Source: Aneurinibacillus danicus (GTDB lineage Bacteria; Bacillota; Bacilli; Aneurinibacillales; Aneurinibacillaceae). From it: DNA of 38,469 nucleotides. The stretch covers positions 1-38,469 of the forward strand of contig NZ_BJXX01000083.1 of NCBI RefSeq assembly GCF_007991215.1, in the 5' to 3' direction. The notes beneath the pieces were generated by a model. That model ran no database searches and was not told where the DNA came from. It was given only the letters and a program-made list of their open reading frames with translations. A program made the position numbers and the translations under genes. Below are positions 25,026 through 34,540 of this stretch, piece by piece (the stretch's first letter is position 1; every line of letters begins with the position of its first letter).

Positions 25026-26549
25026 ATGGTTACATTGAATGGTCATTCTTTAACATTACCACAGGTGCAAAGCGTCCTGTATGATTACGAGCAGGTAGAA
25101 GCGTCAGCCGAAAGCATGAAGCGTGTCGAGGAAAGCCGGCGCGCCGTAGAGAAGATCGTGGCGGAGAACAAGGTCGTCTACGGTATCAATACCGGCTTCG
25201 GCAAGCTCAGCGATGTATTGATCGATCAAAAAGATGTGGAGAAGCTGCAGCTTAACTTAATCCGCAGCCATGCATGCGGCGTGGGAGATCCGTTTCCCGA
25301 GACGGTGTCGCGGGCGATGATGCTGCTGCGGGCGAATGCGCTGCTCAAAGGGTACTCAGGCGTTCGCCGGGAAGTGATAGAATGCCTCTTCGCACTGGTA
25401 AACTGTCGAATTCATCCCGTTATTCCCCGGCAGGGCTCGCTTGGTGCCAGCGGCGACTTAGCTCCGCTGTCGCATCTGGCGCTTGCGCTGGTGGGGGAAG
25501 GCGAAGTTTTCTATAAAGGGCAAGTTGTTCCGGCTATAACCGCACTGCGGGCGGAGGGCATCGAGCCGCTTACCCTCACGGCAAAAGAAGGCCTGGCGCT
25601 GATTAATGGAACACAGGCAATGACTGCCATGGGTGTAGTCACATATCTGGAAGCCGAACAGCTCGCATACCAGGCAGAGCTTATTGCTGCAGTAACAATG
25701 GAGGGCTTGCGCGGGATTACGGACGCATTTGCGGAAGAGGTGCATATCGCGCGCGGCTATCCGGAGCAGGTTGCGGTGGCAAAGAGGATGCGCGACTATT
25801 TGAGCGATAGCCAGCTTACTACCAGACAGGGCCAGCTTCGCGTACAGGATGCATATTCATTGCGCTGTATCCCGCAGGTGCATGGTGCTTCGTGGCAGGC
25901 ACTGGGCTATGTGAAGGAAAAGCTGGAGATTGAGATGAATGCTGCAACTGATAATCCGTTGATTTTTGACGATGGCGACAAAGTCATCTCAGGAGGGAAC
26001 TTTCACGGACAGCCGATTGCGCTGGCCATGGATTTCCTGAAGATTGCCATGGCAGAGCTGGCGAACATCTCGGAACGCCGGATTGAGCGGATGGTGAATC
26101 CGCAGTTAAGTGGGTTACCTGCTTTCTTAAGTCCGCAGCCGGGCCTGCAGTCCGGGGCAATGATTCTTCAATATTGTGCCGCATCACTTGTTTCCGAGAA
26201 CAAGACGCTCGCGCATCCGGCCAGCGTTGACTCGATTCCGTCCTCCGCCAATCAGGAAGACCATGTCAGCATGGGGACGATTGCTGCACGCCATGCATAC
26301 AAAATCGTACAAAATTGCCGGAACGTCCTATCCATCGAACTTATTTGCGCGCTGCAGGCGGCGGACTATCAGGGGGTTGAGAAAATGGCCGCTAAAACGA
26401 AACAATTCCATGTGATGGCGCGTCAGGTAACGGCACCGCTGGCAGAAGACAGGGTATTCGCCAAAGATATCAAATCCGTAGCAGAGTTTTTGACTCGGAC
26501 GCCTGTATCGGCGGTGACGGGAAAGCCATTTTTTAAAGAAGTAAGCTGA
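25026..26549 (+). CDS. hutH: Histidine ammonia-lyase
   Basis: Cytosolic enzyme converting L-histidine to urocanate and ammonia, the first step of histidine use. The MIO cofactor triad Ala141-Ser142-Gly143 is seen in [15 protein letters not shown]. Other family features are [37 protein letters not shown] and [18 protein letters not shown]. The start is ATG at 25026 after GAAGGAGAG (507 aa); a longer frame from 24999 would run through the terminator. No hutU, hutI or hutG follows: the next gene group imports osmoprotectants. Confidence 0.96.
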   Translation: MVTLNGHSLTLPQVQSVLYDYEQVEASAESMKRVEESRRAVEKIVAENKVVYGINTGFGKLSDVLIDQKDVEKLQLNLIRSHACGVGDPFPETVSRAMMLLRANALLKGYSGVRREVIECLFALVNCRIHPVIPRQGSLGASGDLAPLSHLALALVGEGEVFYKGQVVPAITALRAEGIEPLTLTAKEGLALINGTQAMTAMGVVTYLEAEQLAYQAELIAAVTMEGLRGITDAFAEEVHIARGYPEQVAVAKRMRDYLSDSQLTTRQGQLRVQDAYSLRCIPQVHGASWQALGYVKEKLEIEMNAATDNPLIFDDGDKVISGGNFHGQPIALAMDFLKIAMAELANISERRIERMVNPQLSGLPAFLSPQPGLQSGAMILQYCAASLVSENKTLAHPASVDSIPSSANQEDHVSMGTIAARHAYKIVQNCRNVLSIELICALQAADYQGVEKMAAKTKQFHVMARQVTAPLAEDRVFAKDIKSVAEFLTRTPVSAVTGKPFFKEVS

Positions 26550-26590
26550 CTATCCCCACTTCAATGATGAAATATACGTCGAAGTATAAC

Positions 26591-26614
26591 CGGAGCGCTG
26601 CTGCTCCGTTTTTT
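26591..26614 (+). terminator. Terminator of hutPH
   Basis: CGGAGC (26591-26596) pairs with GCTCCG (26603-26608), followed by TTTTTT. Confidence 0.88.
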
Positions 26615-26666
26615 ATGGAAGAAAATACCGGTTTCAACAGGAAGGAGGGGTGGAAATATCTTAATG

Positions 26667-26706
26667 TAAGCTATTTCCTTGTATTTATTACATAAGAGAT
26701 AGCTTA
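26667..26706 (+). other. Stem-loop in the opuC leader
   Basis: TAAGCTAT pairs with ATAGCTTA around a 24-nt loop, followed by a T-rich stretch. It could be a weak attenuator upstream of opuCA. No known riboswitch was recognised and no clear promoter is seen. Confidence 0.35.
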
Positions 26707-26757
26707 TTTTATTTGAGAAGAAGCGTTCATTAACCAGGGAGAAGGTGGTTTAATTAT

Positions 26758-27891
26758 ATGATTAAATTCGAAAATGTACATAAAAGGTACAGCGATGGAT
26801 ACGTCGCTCTTAAAGGAGTAAATCTAGAATGCAAGAGCGGCGAAATCACTGTTTTTATTGGCCCAAGCGGCTGCGGAAAAACTACCACAATGAAATTGAT
26901 TAATCGTTTGATTAATCCTACTTCAGGAAAAGTATTGGTTAACGGTAAAGATGTTTCTGCTATCGATCCCGTTGAGTTAAGAAGAGGCATTGGATATGTT
27001 ATTCAAAGTGTAGGGCTCTTTCCGCATATGACGATTGCTGAAAATATCCAGGTTGTTCCCAGGTTGCTTAAATGGGATAAAGAACGGATGGATAAACGAG
27101 TGGATGAGTTGCTGAACCTTGTTGGACTGGAGCCGGAAACATACCGCGAGCGGTACCCGTCAGAGCTTAGCGGTGGACAACAGCAGCGCGTTGGAGTAGC
27201 CAGGGCATTGGCAGCGGAACCTTCTGTTATCTTAATGGATGAACCGTTTAGTGCACTTGATCCGATTAGCCGCGAACAACTGCAAGATGAGCTTATCCGT
27301 TTGCAAAAAGACATTAAAAAGACGATTGTTTTTGTTACTCATGATATGGACGAGGCTTTGAAAATTGCTGACAAAATCGTGTTGATGAAAGACGGTACCG
27401 TCGTTCAACAGGGTTCGCCCGAAGAAATTTTACGGCATCCGGCCAACGATTTTGTTAAAGAATTTATTGGTACAAAACGTCTTAAGCAAGTACAGGAAAT
27501 CCCGACTGCCGAAGAAGTAATGATTAGAAAACCAGTTACTACTTACCCGACTCGCGGACTGGCTGCATCCATTAAGATTATGGAGAGCAGGAAAGTTGAC
27601 ACGTTAATTGTTATTGATGAAGGTGATAAATTGCAAGGATATATCACCATTTATGATGTATTGAGCCAATATAAAGATGAAACGAAGCGGGTTGGTGATA
27701 TTCTTCGTCCATTTGCTTACGTAGTGGGACCGGACACCATGCTAACGCAAGTCATTGAAATTGTGGATGAGAACAAACTCGCGTATGTACCGGTTGTAAA
27801 TGAGGGGGGCACTTTACTTGGTGTAATAACAAGAGGGAGCCTTGTCGGGCATATGTCAGAAGTTTATCCTTCGCCTGGGATTGGGGTGTAA
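26758..27891 (+). CDS. opuCA: Osmoprotectant ABC importer ATPase with CBS domains
   Basis: ATPase of a glycine betaine/carnitine/choline importer, 377 aa. Walker A GPSGCGKT is at 35-42, signature LSGGQ at 137-141 and Walker B VILMDE at 157-162. Two CBS domains fill the C-terminal third (from about residue 255, EVMIRKPVTTYP and VGPDTMLTQVIEIVDENKLAYVPVV). In the OpuA/OpuC family these can sense ionic strength or bind c-di-AMP. ATG at 26758 follows GAGAAGGTGG. The order ATPase-permease-binding protein-permease is that of opuCABCD; the related opuB is the alternative. Confidence 0.9.
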   Translation: MIKFENVHKRYSDGYVALKGVNLECKSGEITVFIGPSGCGKTTTMKLINRLINPTSGKVLVNGKDVSAIDPVELRRGIGYVIQSVGLFPHMTIAENIQVVPRLLKWDKERMDKRVDELLNLVGLEPETYRERYPSELSGGQQQRVGVARALAAEPSVILMDEPFSALDPISREQLQDELIRLQKDIKKTIVFVTHDMDEALKIADKIVLMKDGTVVQQGSPEEILRHPANDFVKEFIGTKRLKQVQEIPTAEEVMIRKPVTTYPTRGLAASIKIMESRKVDTLIVIDEGDKLQGYITIYDVLSQYKDETKRVGDILRPFAYVVGPDTMLTQVIEIVDENKLAYVPVVNEGGTLLGVITRGSLVGHMSEVYPSPGIGV

Positions 27892-27894
27892 GAG

Positions 27895-28551
27895 ATGGAA
27901 CGGTATATGTTAGTTTTTATTGAGCGGTGGTCAGATCTTTATAACGCCTTGCTTGAGCACATTATGCTTTCTGTAGGTGCGATGCTGTTGGGGTGCCTTG
28001 TTGCTATTCCTCTAGGGGTTTACCTGGCTAAAACATCGTCTGGGTGGGTTCGGACATTGTCATTTACCATTACAAACATTTTCCAGACGATTCCGAGTCT
28101 GGCGCTGCTGGCTATTCTCATTCCTCTTATAGGTATTGGAACGACGCCTGCGGTTATTACGCTTTTTTTATACTCTTTGCTGCCGATTTTACGGAACACC
28201 TATTCCGGATTTCAGTCAATTGATCCGGGGATTATTGAAGCGGCAAAGGCAGTAGGGTATAGTCCCAGCCAGAGATTATTTAAAATTGAATTACCTATCG
28301 CTGTTCGTTACATTATGTCAGGTATACGCTTAACTACGGTTTACATTATCAGTTGGGCAACACTGGCTACGGTAATTGGTGCAGGAGGGCTGGGAGAACT
28401 TATTGTCGGGGGATTGGCTGTTTATGACAAACCATTGATCTTCGCGTCGGCTGTCCTGGCGATGGTACTGGCCCTGGTAGTTGATTTTGTACTTGCCCTC
28501 TTTGAGAAAATGGTTACAAAACGACAACACTCTAAAAATAACTTTGCCTAA
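27895..28551 (+). CDS. opuCB: Osmoprotectant ABC importer permease
   Basis: Inner-membrane permease of 218 aa with about five to six helices. The conserved segments are TNIFQTIPSLALLAILIPLIGIGTTPAVI, LLPILRNTYSGFQSIDPGIIEAAKAVG and ATVIGAGGLGELI. It starts 3 nt after opuCA and is probably translated by coupling. It is about 60% similar by eye in key blocks to the second permease of the operon. Confidence 0.9.
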   Translation: MERYMLVFIERWSDLYNALLEHIMLSVGAMLLGCLVAIPLGVYLAKTSSGWVRTLSFTITNIFQTIPSLALLAILIPLIGIGTTPAVITLFLYSLLPILRNTYSGFQSIDPGIIEAAKAVGYSPSQRLFKIELPIAVRYIMSGIRLTTVYIISWATLATVIGAGGLGELIVGGLAVYDKPLIFASAVLAMVLALVVDFVLALFEKMVTKRQHSKNNFA

Positions 28552-28571
28552 CACTGGGGGGTTGCTATCAA

Positions 28572-29462
28572 ATGAAAAAAATAACGCTTGTGGCTGCCTT
28601 TCTCTCCTTACTGCTCCTCCTTGGAGGCTGTACGCAGGGCAAGTCAGTTACAGTCGGAACTCAGACGTTTACTGAAACTAAAATTTTAGGCTATATGTAC
28701 AAGTATCTGATTGAAGACCGGAGCGATATTAATGTTGATGTAAAAACTGATCTTTTATCAAGTCCTTTTGTTATTAATGCAATAAAAGAAAATGAGATAC
28801 AGATGGGTACGGCATATACAGGAGAAATTTTTAACGGTTGGTTTCCGGTTAAACCTTCAAAAGATCCGCAAAACGTGTTAGAACAGGCCAAAAAAGGGTT
28901 TGATAAGCACTATGGGATTACATGGATGGACCCCTTAGGGTTTGAAAATACATATGCGTTTACAGTACGGAAAGATGTGGCGGAAAAGTACAATTTGAAG
29001 AAAATTTCCGACCTCAAAGGGATTTCTCAAGACATGAAACTGGGCGTAGATACTGCATGGTTAGAGCGTAAAGACGATGGTTATGATGCATTTTCTAAAA
29101 CATACGGGCTTACATTCGGACAATTGAATCCGATGGAAATCAATCTTGTGTATACGGCTGTGCAGAGTAAAGACGTGGACATTGTTCTTGCCTATTCATC
29201 GGACCCGCGGATTGAAGAATTCAACCTTGTGACATTGGAGGATGACAGGAAGTTCTTCCCGCCGTATCTGGCGTCACCCATTGTGCTGAAGGAGACGTTA
29301 AAACAATATCCGGAAATCGAACCGGCATTAAAGCCATTAATCGGCAAAATCGATTTGGATACGATTCGAATGCTGAATGCGGAAGTCGATCTTAAAAAAC
29401 GTGATCCTAAGGATGTTGCGAAAGAATTTCTGGAAAAGCAGGGTCTTTTAAAGCGGAGGTGA
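28572..29462 (+). CDS. opuCC: Osmoprotectant-binding lipoprotein
   Basis: A 296-aa substrate-binding lipoprotein with signal peptide and lipobox LLLGGC (Cys20). It starts its binding domain with VTVGTQTFTETKILGYMYKYLIE, the typical OpuCC/OsmX block, and has the segments NEIQMGTAYTGE and IVLAYSSDPRIEEFNL. It captures quaternary amines such as carnitine, choline or glycine betaine. ATG at 28572 follows a GGGGGG-containing site. It sits between the two permease genes. Confidence 0.9.
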   Translation: MKKITLVAAFLSLLLLLGGCTQGKSVTVGTQTFTETKILGYMYKYLIEDRSDINVDVKTDLLSSPFVINAIKENEIQMGTAYTGEIFNGWFPVKPSKDPQNVLEQAKKGFDKHYGITWMDPLGFENTYAFTVRKDVAEKYNLKKISDLKGISQDMKLGVDTAWLERKDDGYDAFSKTYGLTFGQLNPMEINLVYTAVQSKDVDIVLAYSSDPRIEEFNLVTLEDDRKFFPPYLASPIVLKETLKQYPEIEPALKPLIGKIDLDTIRMLNAEVDLKKRDPKDVAKEFLEKQGLLKRR

Positions 29463-29466
29463 AACA

Positions 29467-30108
29467 ATGAGCGACATTACTTTTAATGATGTTCTGAGAT
29501 ATCTTCAAAACAATTGGGATACACTGCTGGCTTTAACTTTTCAACATATAGTCATGGTGTTTACAGGACTGGTGCTGGCTCTTGTCGTCGGTATTCCTCT
29601 GGGTATTCTTGCAGCCAGAAAAGAAAAGACAGCACCCGTGATTTTAGCAGTTGCAAACTTAATTCAAGTATTTCCAAGTCTTGCGATGTTAGCGGTTCTG
29701 ATGGTCTTTTTTGGTATTGGCTTTACTTCTGTTGTAATTGGTCTGTTTCTCTATTCACTGCTACCCATTATACGAAACACGTATGTTGGACTTAAGGAAG
29801 TGGATAAAGGGGCAATAGAGGCGGGAAGGGGTGTTGGTATGACGGCATTTCAATTACTGACAAAGGTTCAAATCCCGCTATCTTTGTCGTTTATCGTAGC
29901 AGGAATTCGAATTGCAGCTGTCATTGCCATAGGAGTTGCTACCCTTGCTCCATTTATTGGTGGAGAAGGACTTGGGAAAGAAATTTATTCAGGTATCAAT
30001 TTACGTGATCCCATTAGAATTTACTCAAGCGCCATTCTCGCGGCATTGCTTGCAATTATTGCTGACTTCCTGCTGGGTATAGTGCAGAAACGAGCGAGTG
30101 TTGAGTAA
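29467..30108 (+). CDS. opuCD: Osmoprotectant ABC importer permease
   Basis: Second permease of the importer, 213 aa, with LVVGIPLGILAARKEK, NLIQVFPSLAMLAVLMVFFGIGFTSVVI, NTYVGLKEVDKGAIEAGRGVG and TLAPFIGGEGLGKEI. It starts 4 nt after opuCC, whose AAAGCGGAGGTG end supplies the ribosome site. A hairpin terminator follows. The whole four-gene block is visibly AT-richer than the ugp and qox regions. Confidence 0.9.
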   Translation: MSDITFNDVLRYLQNNWDTLLALTFQHIVMVFTGLVLALVVGIPLGILAARKEKTAPVILAVANLIQVFPSLAMLAVLMVFFGIGFTSVVIGLFLYSLLPIIRNTYVGLKEVDKGAIEAGRGVGMTAFQLLTKVQIPLSLSFIVAGIRIAAVIAIGVATLAPFIGGEGLGKEIYSGINLRDPIRIYSSAILAALLAIIADFLLGIVQKRASVE

Positions 30109-30144
30109 TGGCAGTACAAAGATACAGTATAAATGCTCCTCTAC

Positions 30145-30180
30145 GAGTTGCGTGCAGTATGCGCAGCTCTTTCTTTATTT
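30145..30180 (+). terminator. Terminator of opuCABCD
   Basis: GAGTTGCG pairs with CGCAGCTC (one mismatch), followed by TTTCTTTATTT. The rest of the 30181-30339 gap is very AT-rich and holds the gln promoter only. Confidence 0.7.
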
Positions 30181-30264
30181 ACAAATCAATTAAGGTAAAT
30201 ATTTTTTATTAATCCTTTATTAATTATAGATATTTAATAATTGAATTTTTTTATAAATAAAATA

Positions 30265-30294
30265 TTTACAATTATCAATCAATTATAGTATTAT
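30265..30294 (+). promoter_or_regulatory. Probable promoter of glnQHMP
   Basis: TTTACA (30265-30270), 18-nt spacer, TATTAT (30289-30294), in an AT-rich region. Confidence 0.45.
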
Positions 30295-30339
30295 CAAGGA
30301 AGTATAGGAAATAAAACCAAGATTTTATGGAGGTACATA

Positions 30340-31068
30340 GTGATCGAGTTTCGCCAAGTAGATAAATACTATGGCAATTTCCATGTGCTGCAGAATATTA
30401 ATTTAACGATTTCCGAGGGGGAAGTTGTGGTCATTATAGGACCTTCAGGTTCCGGAAAGTCGACGTTGCTCCGCTGTATTAACCATCTGGAGAAAATTTC
30501 AAGCGGTGAGTTGATTGTCGATAAAATAAATGTCCATGACCGGAAAACGAATTTGAATGTTTTGCGCCAGGAGATTGGCATGGTGTTTCAGCATTTTAAT
30601 TTGTATCCGCACATGACCGTGCTGGAGAACATTACCCTGGCTCCTATCAAGGTACGCAGAGTTGCGCGTGCGGAAGCCGAGAAGACAGCGCGGTATTATC
30701 TGGAGAAGGTTGGTCTGACGCATAAGGCGGATGCATATCCGAGCGCGCTTTCCGGCGGCCAACAGCAGCGGGTGGCGATTGCCAGGGGCCTTGCCATGCA
30801 GCCGAAGATTATGTTATTTGACGAGCCGACATCTGCGCTTGATCCTGAGATGATTGGAGAAGTGTTGGAAGTTATGAAAAGCCTGGCACGGGAGGGAATG
30901 ACGATGGTTGTCGTTACCCATGAGATGGGATTTGCCAGAGAAGTGGCTGATCGTGTGGTGTTTATGGATCAGGGACAAATTGTAGAAGTGAGCGAGCCGA
31001 AAGCATTCTTCGAGAATCCGAAGGAAGAGAGGGCCCGAACCTTCTTGAGCCGTCTCCTGAACCATTAA
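30340..31068 (+). CDS. glnQ: Polar amino-acid ABC importer ATPase
   Basis: ATPase of a PAAT-family importer, 242 aa, with Walker A GPSGSGKS (34-41), [18 protein letters not shown], signature [15 protein letters not shown], Walker [14 protein letters not shown] and switch His in [13 protein letters not shown]. The start is GTG at 30340 after GGAGGT. The operon order ATPase-binding protein-permease-permease equals Bacillus glnQHMP, so glutamine or glutamate is likely; other polar amino acids are possible. Confidence 0.9.
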   Translation: MIEFRQVDKYYGNFHVLQNINLTISEGEVVVIIGPSGSGKSTLLRCINHLEKISSGELIVDKINVHDRKTNLNVLRQEIGMVFQHFNLYPHMTVLENITLAPIKVRRVARAEAEKTARYYLEKVGLTHKADAYPSALSGGQQQRVAIARGLAMQPKIMLFDEPTSALDPEMIGEVLEVMKSLAREGMTMVVVTHEMGFAREVADRVVFMDQGQIVEVSEPKAFFENPKEERARTFLSRLLNH

Positions 31069-31094
31069 TTTTAAAAATAAAAGGGGGTAAACAA

Positions 31095-31949
31095 ATGAAG
31101 AAAAAAGTGTCGGTTTTCAGTGTTGTGCTTATGCTGGTGATGGCTGTGATGCTTGCCGCATGCGGCGGCAAGGAAGTGGATAAGCCTGCGGGTGCGGGCG
31201 AGGGAGCCCCGGCCCAAGGCGGCAGCGCTGAGAAAAGTGCCGTAGCAGCAGCGAAAGAGCGCGGCAAGTTGATTGTGGGCGTAAAATATGACACGAACCT
31301 TTTCGGAAAGAAAGATCCGGCTGATGGTCAGGTGAAAGGTTTCGATATTGATATTGCAAAAGCGGTAGCCAAGAAAATAATGGGCGATGAGACAAAAATC
31401 GAATTGAAAGAGGTAACTTCGAAAACACGCATTCCAATGCTGGATAATGGAGACATCGATGCGATTATCGCTACGATGACAATTACGGAAGAGCGCAAAA
31501 AGCAAGTCGATTTCTCTGAGGTTTATTTTGAAGCCGGGCAATCCTTGCTTGTGCCGAATGATTCTCCGATTACCGGCGTACAGGACCTGAACGGCAAGAC
31601 TGTCATTGCCGTAAAAGGATCCACTTCCGCAAAAAACATTCGCGAGAAAGCTCCGGAAGCGAAAGTGACGGAATATGAGAACTATGCAGAAGCATTTACA
31701 GCCCTGAAATCTAAGAAGGGTGATGTGCTGACGACTGACAACTCCATTCTGCTCGGTATGCAGAAAGAAGACCCGAACTTCAAGCTCGTAGGAGGTCTCT
31801 TTACGGATGAGCCGTACGGAATTGCGGTGCGTAAAGGCGACGCGGAAATGCTGAAAGCGGTAAATGAGACGCTTTCCGAACTGAAATCTTCCGGTGAATA
31901 CGACAAGATTTACGAAAAGTGGTTTGGCGAGAAGCCACCGAAAAAATAA
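31095..31949 (+). CDS. glnH: Amino-acid-binding lipoprotein
   Basis: A 284-aa substrate-binding lipoprotein. The signal peptide ends in MLAAC (Cys22), followed by a Gly/Ala-rich linker. The periplasmic-binding fold begins KLIVGVKYDTNLFGKKDPADGQVKGF and contains DNGDIDAIIATMTITEERKK, a pattern of the glutamate/glutamine/aspartate-binding subgroup. ATG at 31095 follows AAAGGGGG. A terminator follows at once, which would leave more mRNA for this protein than for the permeases. Confidence 0.9.
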   Translation: MKKKVSVFSVVLMLVMAVMLAACGGKEVDKPAGAGEGAPAQGGSAEKSAVAAAKERGKLIVGVKYDTNLFGKKDPADGQVKGFDIDIAKAVAKKIMGDETKIELKEVTSKTRIPMLDNGDIDAIIATMTITEERKKQVDFSEVYFEAGQSLLVPNDSPITGVQDLNGKTVIAVKGSTSAKNIREKAPEAKVTEYENYAEAFTALKSKKGDVLTTDNSILLGMQKEDPNFKLVGGLFTDEPYGIAVRKGDAEMLKAVNETLSELKSSGEYDKIYEKWFGEKPPKK

Positions 31950-31953
31950 GTGG

Positions 31954-31994
31954 GAAAGGGCCTGACGGCGCAGTGGCCGCAGGCCCTTTTCTTC
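31954..31994 (+). terminator. Internal terminator after glnH
   Basis: GAAAGGGCCT pairs with AGGCCCTTTT, with an inner GC-rich part, then TTCTTCC. A second weaker stem (GCCGCT at 32052 with AGCGGC at 32082, then GGGTTTTTC) lies before glnM. Together they probably lower permease expression. Confidence 0.75.
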
Positions 31995-32133
31995 CATTAA
32001 TAATCGAGGAAAAACTTGTGAGGCGTGTGCCGACCGAAGGGCCACAAAGCGGCCGCTTGTCTTCTGTGTGGAAAAAGGATGAGCGGCAGCGCCTGCGGGT
32101 TTTTCTTATCTGAAAGAAGGGGTTACAAAGCCT

Positions 32134-32790
32134 ATGCTGCAGACAATACTTGAGATTTGGACGGAATATAACAGCGAGTACATGAGCGGACTGATTACGA
32201 CATTGAAAATCAGTTTGATTTCTCTGATCACAAGCCTTGCGCTGGGGACCGTCATTGCCATTTTTTGCATTTCGCCGCTTCGTATCCTTGTTATCCTCGG
32301 CCGCTCCTACATTGAATTCATTCGCAATACCCCGCTGTTAATACAAGTGTTTTTCTTTTATTTTGGTCTCCCGTCACTCGGCGTTCAGATTGACTCTTTT
32401 ACCGCGGGGACGCTTGGCCTTACGGTGTATACGGCCGCATTTATTTCCGAAGCAATTCGGGCCGGCATTAATTCCATACCGAAAGGGCAGATGGAAGCGG
32501 CCCGTGCATCGGGATTGACCTATATTCAGGCCATGTGGTATGTAATTCTGCCGCAAGCATTTAAGATTGTGATTCCGCCGCTCGGCAACCAGTTTATTAA
32601 CCTTGTGAAAAACTCGTCCATTCTGGGCGTCATTGCAGGAATGGATTTAATGTACCATGCAGATATTGTATCTTCAAATACATTTAACACATTTGAGACA
32701 TACATTCTGGTTGCGGTTTTTTATTTAACAATTACTGTGCCTTTATCCATCCTGGTGAATTGGCTCGAGCGCCGTTTGAAGCATGCATAA
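32134..32790 (+). CDS. glnM: Amino-acid ABC importer permease 1
   Basis: HisM-type permease of 218 aa. The conserved PAAT blocks are YIEFIRNTPLLIQVFFFYFGLP, GLTVYTAAFISEAIRAGINSIPKGQMEAARASG and VILPQAFKIVIPPLGNQFINLVKNSSI. ATG at 32134 follows AAAGAAGGGG. It sits 184 nt after glnH, behind the internal terminator. Confidence 0.9.
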   Translation: MLQTILEIWTEYNSEYMSGLITTLKISLISLITSLALGTVIAIFCISPLRILVILGRSYIEFIRNTPLLIQVFFFYFGLPSLGVQIDSFTAGTLGLTVYTAAFISEAIRAGINSIPKGQMEAARASGLTYIQAMWYVILPQAFKIVIPPLGNQFINLVKNSSILGVIAGMDLMYHADIVSSNTFNTFETYILVAVFYLTITVPLSILVNWLERRLKHA

Positions 32791-32819
32791 ACAGTCAGGG
32801 GAAGAAGGGAGTGTAGCGT

Positions 32820-33467
32820 ATGGATTTTGCCGGGGCGTATAGCTGGCCGAATATAAAATATTTACTGGAAGGTTTTCTGGTGACGCTTGAAGTGGCGGCG
32901 TTGGCGATTCTTTTGTCTTTTGTGTTCGGAATTATCATTGCGATTATACGGTATACAAAAATCCCGGTATTGTCGCAAGTCATGTTTGTATGGGTGGAAA
33001 TGATTCGAAATCTGCCGCTGCTGCTGATTATTTTCTTTGTGTATTTCGCTTTGCGCGACGTGGGTATTAAGCTCGAAGTGTTCAGCGCGGCGGTGGCGGC
33101 GCTGACAATCTTCGAATCTGCGATGATTTCCGAGATTGTCCGCAGCGGCTTGATGTCGGTGGATAAGGGACAGATCGAGGCTGCCCGTGCGTCGGGGCTG
33201 AATTATACGCAGACGCTGCGCTATATTATCCTTCCGCAGGCGTTGCGTCGTATGGTTCCGCCGATTGTGAGCCAGTTCATTTCTTTATTGAAGGATACGT
33301 CGCTTGCGATTATCATCGCTCTGCCGGAATTAATGCATAACGGTCAGGTTATTTACAACACGAAAATTACGTATGTAATTCCGATTCTACTGCTAATTGC
33401 CGTTATGTATTTTGTGGTGAATTTCAGCCTGTCCGTGATTGCACGAAGGCTGGAGCATTCTCGGTAA
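32820..33467 (+). CDS. glnP: Amino-acid ABC importer permease 2
   Basis: Second HisM-type permease, 215 aa, with WVEMIRNLPLLLIIFFVYFALR, SAMISEIVRSGLMSVDKGQIEAARASGLN and ILPQALRRMVPPIVSQFISLLKDTSLA. ATG at 32820 follows GGGAAGAAGGGAG. It forms the heterodimeric channel with the preceding permease. A bidirectional terminator follows. Confidence 0.9.
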   Translation: MDFAGAYSWPNIKYLLEGFLVTLEVAALAILLSFVFGIIIAIIRYTKIPVLSQVMFVWVEMIRNLPLLLIIFFVYFALRDVGIKLEVFSAAVAALTIFESAMISEIVRSGLMSVDKGQIEAARASGLNYTQTLRYIILPQALRRMVPPIVSQFISLLKDTSLAIIIALPELMHNGQVIYNTKITYVIPILLLIAVMYFVVNFSLSVIARRLEHSR

Positions 33468-33471
33468 ACGT

Positions 33472-33515
33472 AAAAACGAGGGGTCGGATTACCTATCCGT
33501 GCCGCCTCGTTTTTT
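33472..33515. terminator. Bidirectional terminator between glnP and the DUF5367 gene
   Basis: AAACGAGG (33474-33481) pairs with CCTCGTTT (33505-33512), and GG-CGGAT/ATCCG-CC pair inside. T-runs follow on both strands. The stop codon of the minus-strand gene lies inside the hairpin. Confidence 0.88.
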
Positions 33516-33918
33516 GTTGTTTCAATATTCTTCTTCTATAGTGAATAAGCAGGGGAATAGCTATATATAATGCATAGGCGAAGGACATCCAGGCTGTGAA
33601 AGCAATAACCTGGCCGTTAGAAAAACCTGCAAAAAGAAATGAATGATTGGAAATAGAAAAAGTATCAAGGAACAGCCCGGTGACCGTACCGCAAATGGCG
33701 AATGTAATGGCGGCATTCGATGATTGGTCAAACCGGATATAAAGCATGGTGAGAATGTATAGAAGCACCGCTGTACCGGCTTCAAGAAGAAACAGAACAA
33801 GCCAAAAGCCTTTGGATGAAGGTTCGATAAGCACCTGTTGGCCGAATAAAACAAAAAATAATGTAGCGCCTGCCCATATGAATAAAGCCCATAAGATGGT
33901 AAAGGAGAATTTTTTCAT
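33493..33918 (-). CDS. Small membrane protein, DUF5367-like
   Basis: A 141-aa protein with four predicted transmembrane helices and a positive C-terminus (HYRRRILKQQKTRRHG). It resembles the DUF5367 family, known to me only as small integral membrane proteins next to TetR regulators; the function is unknown. ATG at 33918 overlaps the TetR stop codon as ATGA, so the two are translationally coupled; a GTG at 33930 has no room for a ribosome site. GAGGAG lies about 10 nt upstream. It is probably regulated by the TetR protein. Confidence 0.75.
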   Translation of the reverse strand: MKKFSFTILWALFIWAGATLFFVLFGQQVLIEPSSKGFWLVLFLLEAGTAVLLYILTMLYIRFDQSSNAAITFAICGTVTGLFLDTFSISNHSFLFAGFSNGQVIAFTAWMSFAYALYIAIPLLIHYRRRILKQQKTRRHG

Positions 33919-34517
33919 TTTTTCTCGCACTCCTCTTCTTTGTTTTTGGTTGCCCGGTATGTAAGGAGCGATTCCAATTCGCTGTATACCTTATCAGCAG
34001 GAAATGAATCGGACAGCAACGCCTGAATAGCCAGTCCGTCGACAAGTGCATTTAGCAGGATGCCCCATGTGTCAAAGGATACACCCTCTACAGGGGAGGT
34101 GTCCCATAATGATGCAAGCTGTCTGGACAAGGTTTCATTCTCAAAAGAGAGCAGGTTGTTTAGCTGTTCTTTCGTTTTCTCGTGTTGGAAACTGTAAGCC
34201 AGTAAAGAGAAGAAGAGTTGATGATAAAACAAATCAGACGTGCATCGTTTGTGTGCTCCTTTTAATGCCTCTTGCAGTTTTTGATGACGGGGTGCATCGT
34301 TGTTTTCAACCTGCTCCCATGAAGATTCGCATAGATCTTTAACAATTTCGAACAAGAGCTGCTCTTTCGTACGGAAATGATAATACACTGTGCCCTGGGT
34401 TACACCGGCACCCTCCGCCACGGCTTTGAGCGTCAGTTTATCCATGCCTTGTTCCACAATGCATGTTTTGGCGGAGTCCAGCAGGTCTCGTTTGGATACG
34501 ACATTTGGTTTTGCCAT
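33915..34517 (-). CDS. TetR-family transcriptional regulator
   Basis: A 200-aa TetR protein. The DNA-binding domain has KLTLKAVAEGAGVTQGTVYYHFRTKEQL, a classical helix-turn-helix, near residues 27-54. The C-terminal domain is ligand-binding of unknown specificity. ATG at 34517 follows GAGGTG at about 12 nt. A 16-bp palindrome lies between its promoter and start, so it probably represses itself and the coupled membrane protein gene. Confidence 0.9.
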   Translation of the reverse strand: MAKPNVVSKRDLLDSAKTCIVEQGMDKLTLKAVAEGAGVTQGTVYYHFRTKEQLLFEIVKDLCESSWEQVENNDAPRHQKLQEALKGAHKRCTSDLFYHQLFFSLLAYSFQHEKTKEQLNNLLSFENETLSRQLASLWDTSPVEGVSFDTWGILLNALVDGLAIQALLSDSFPADKVYSELESLLTYRATKNKEEECEKK

Positions 34518-34540
34518 AGTATTTTTTCACCTCTATACTA

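Noticed and set aside
31071-32045. Long minus-strand frame of 324 codons opposite glnH
   Set aside because: Covers a clearly conserved lipoprotein gene and a terminator; composition is that of an antisense shadow.
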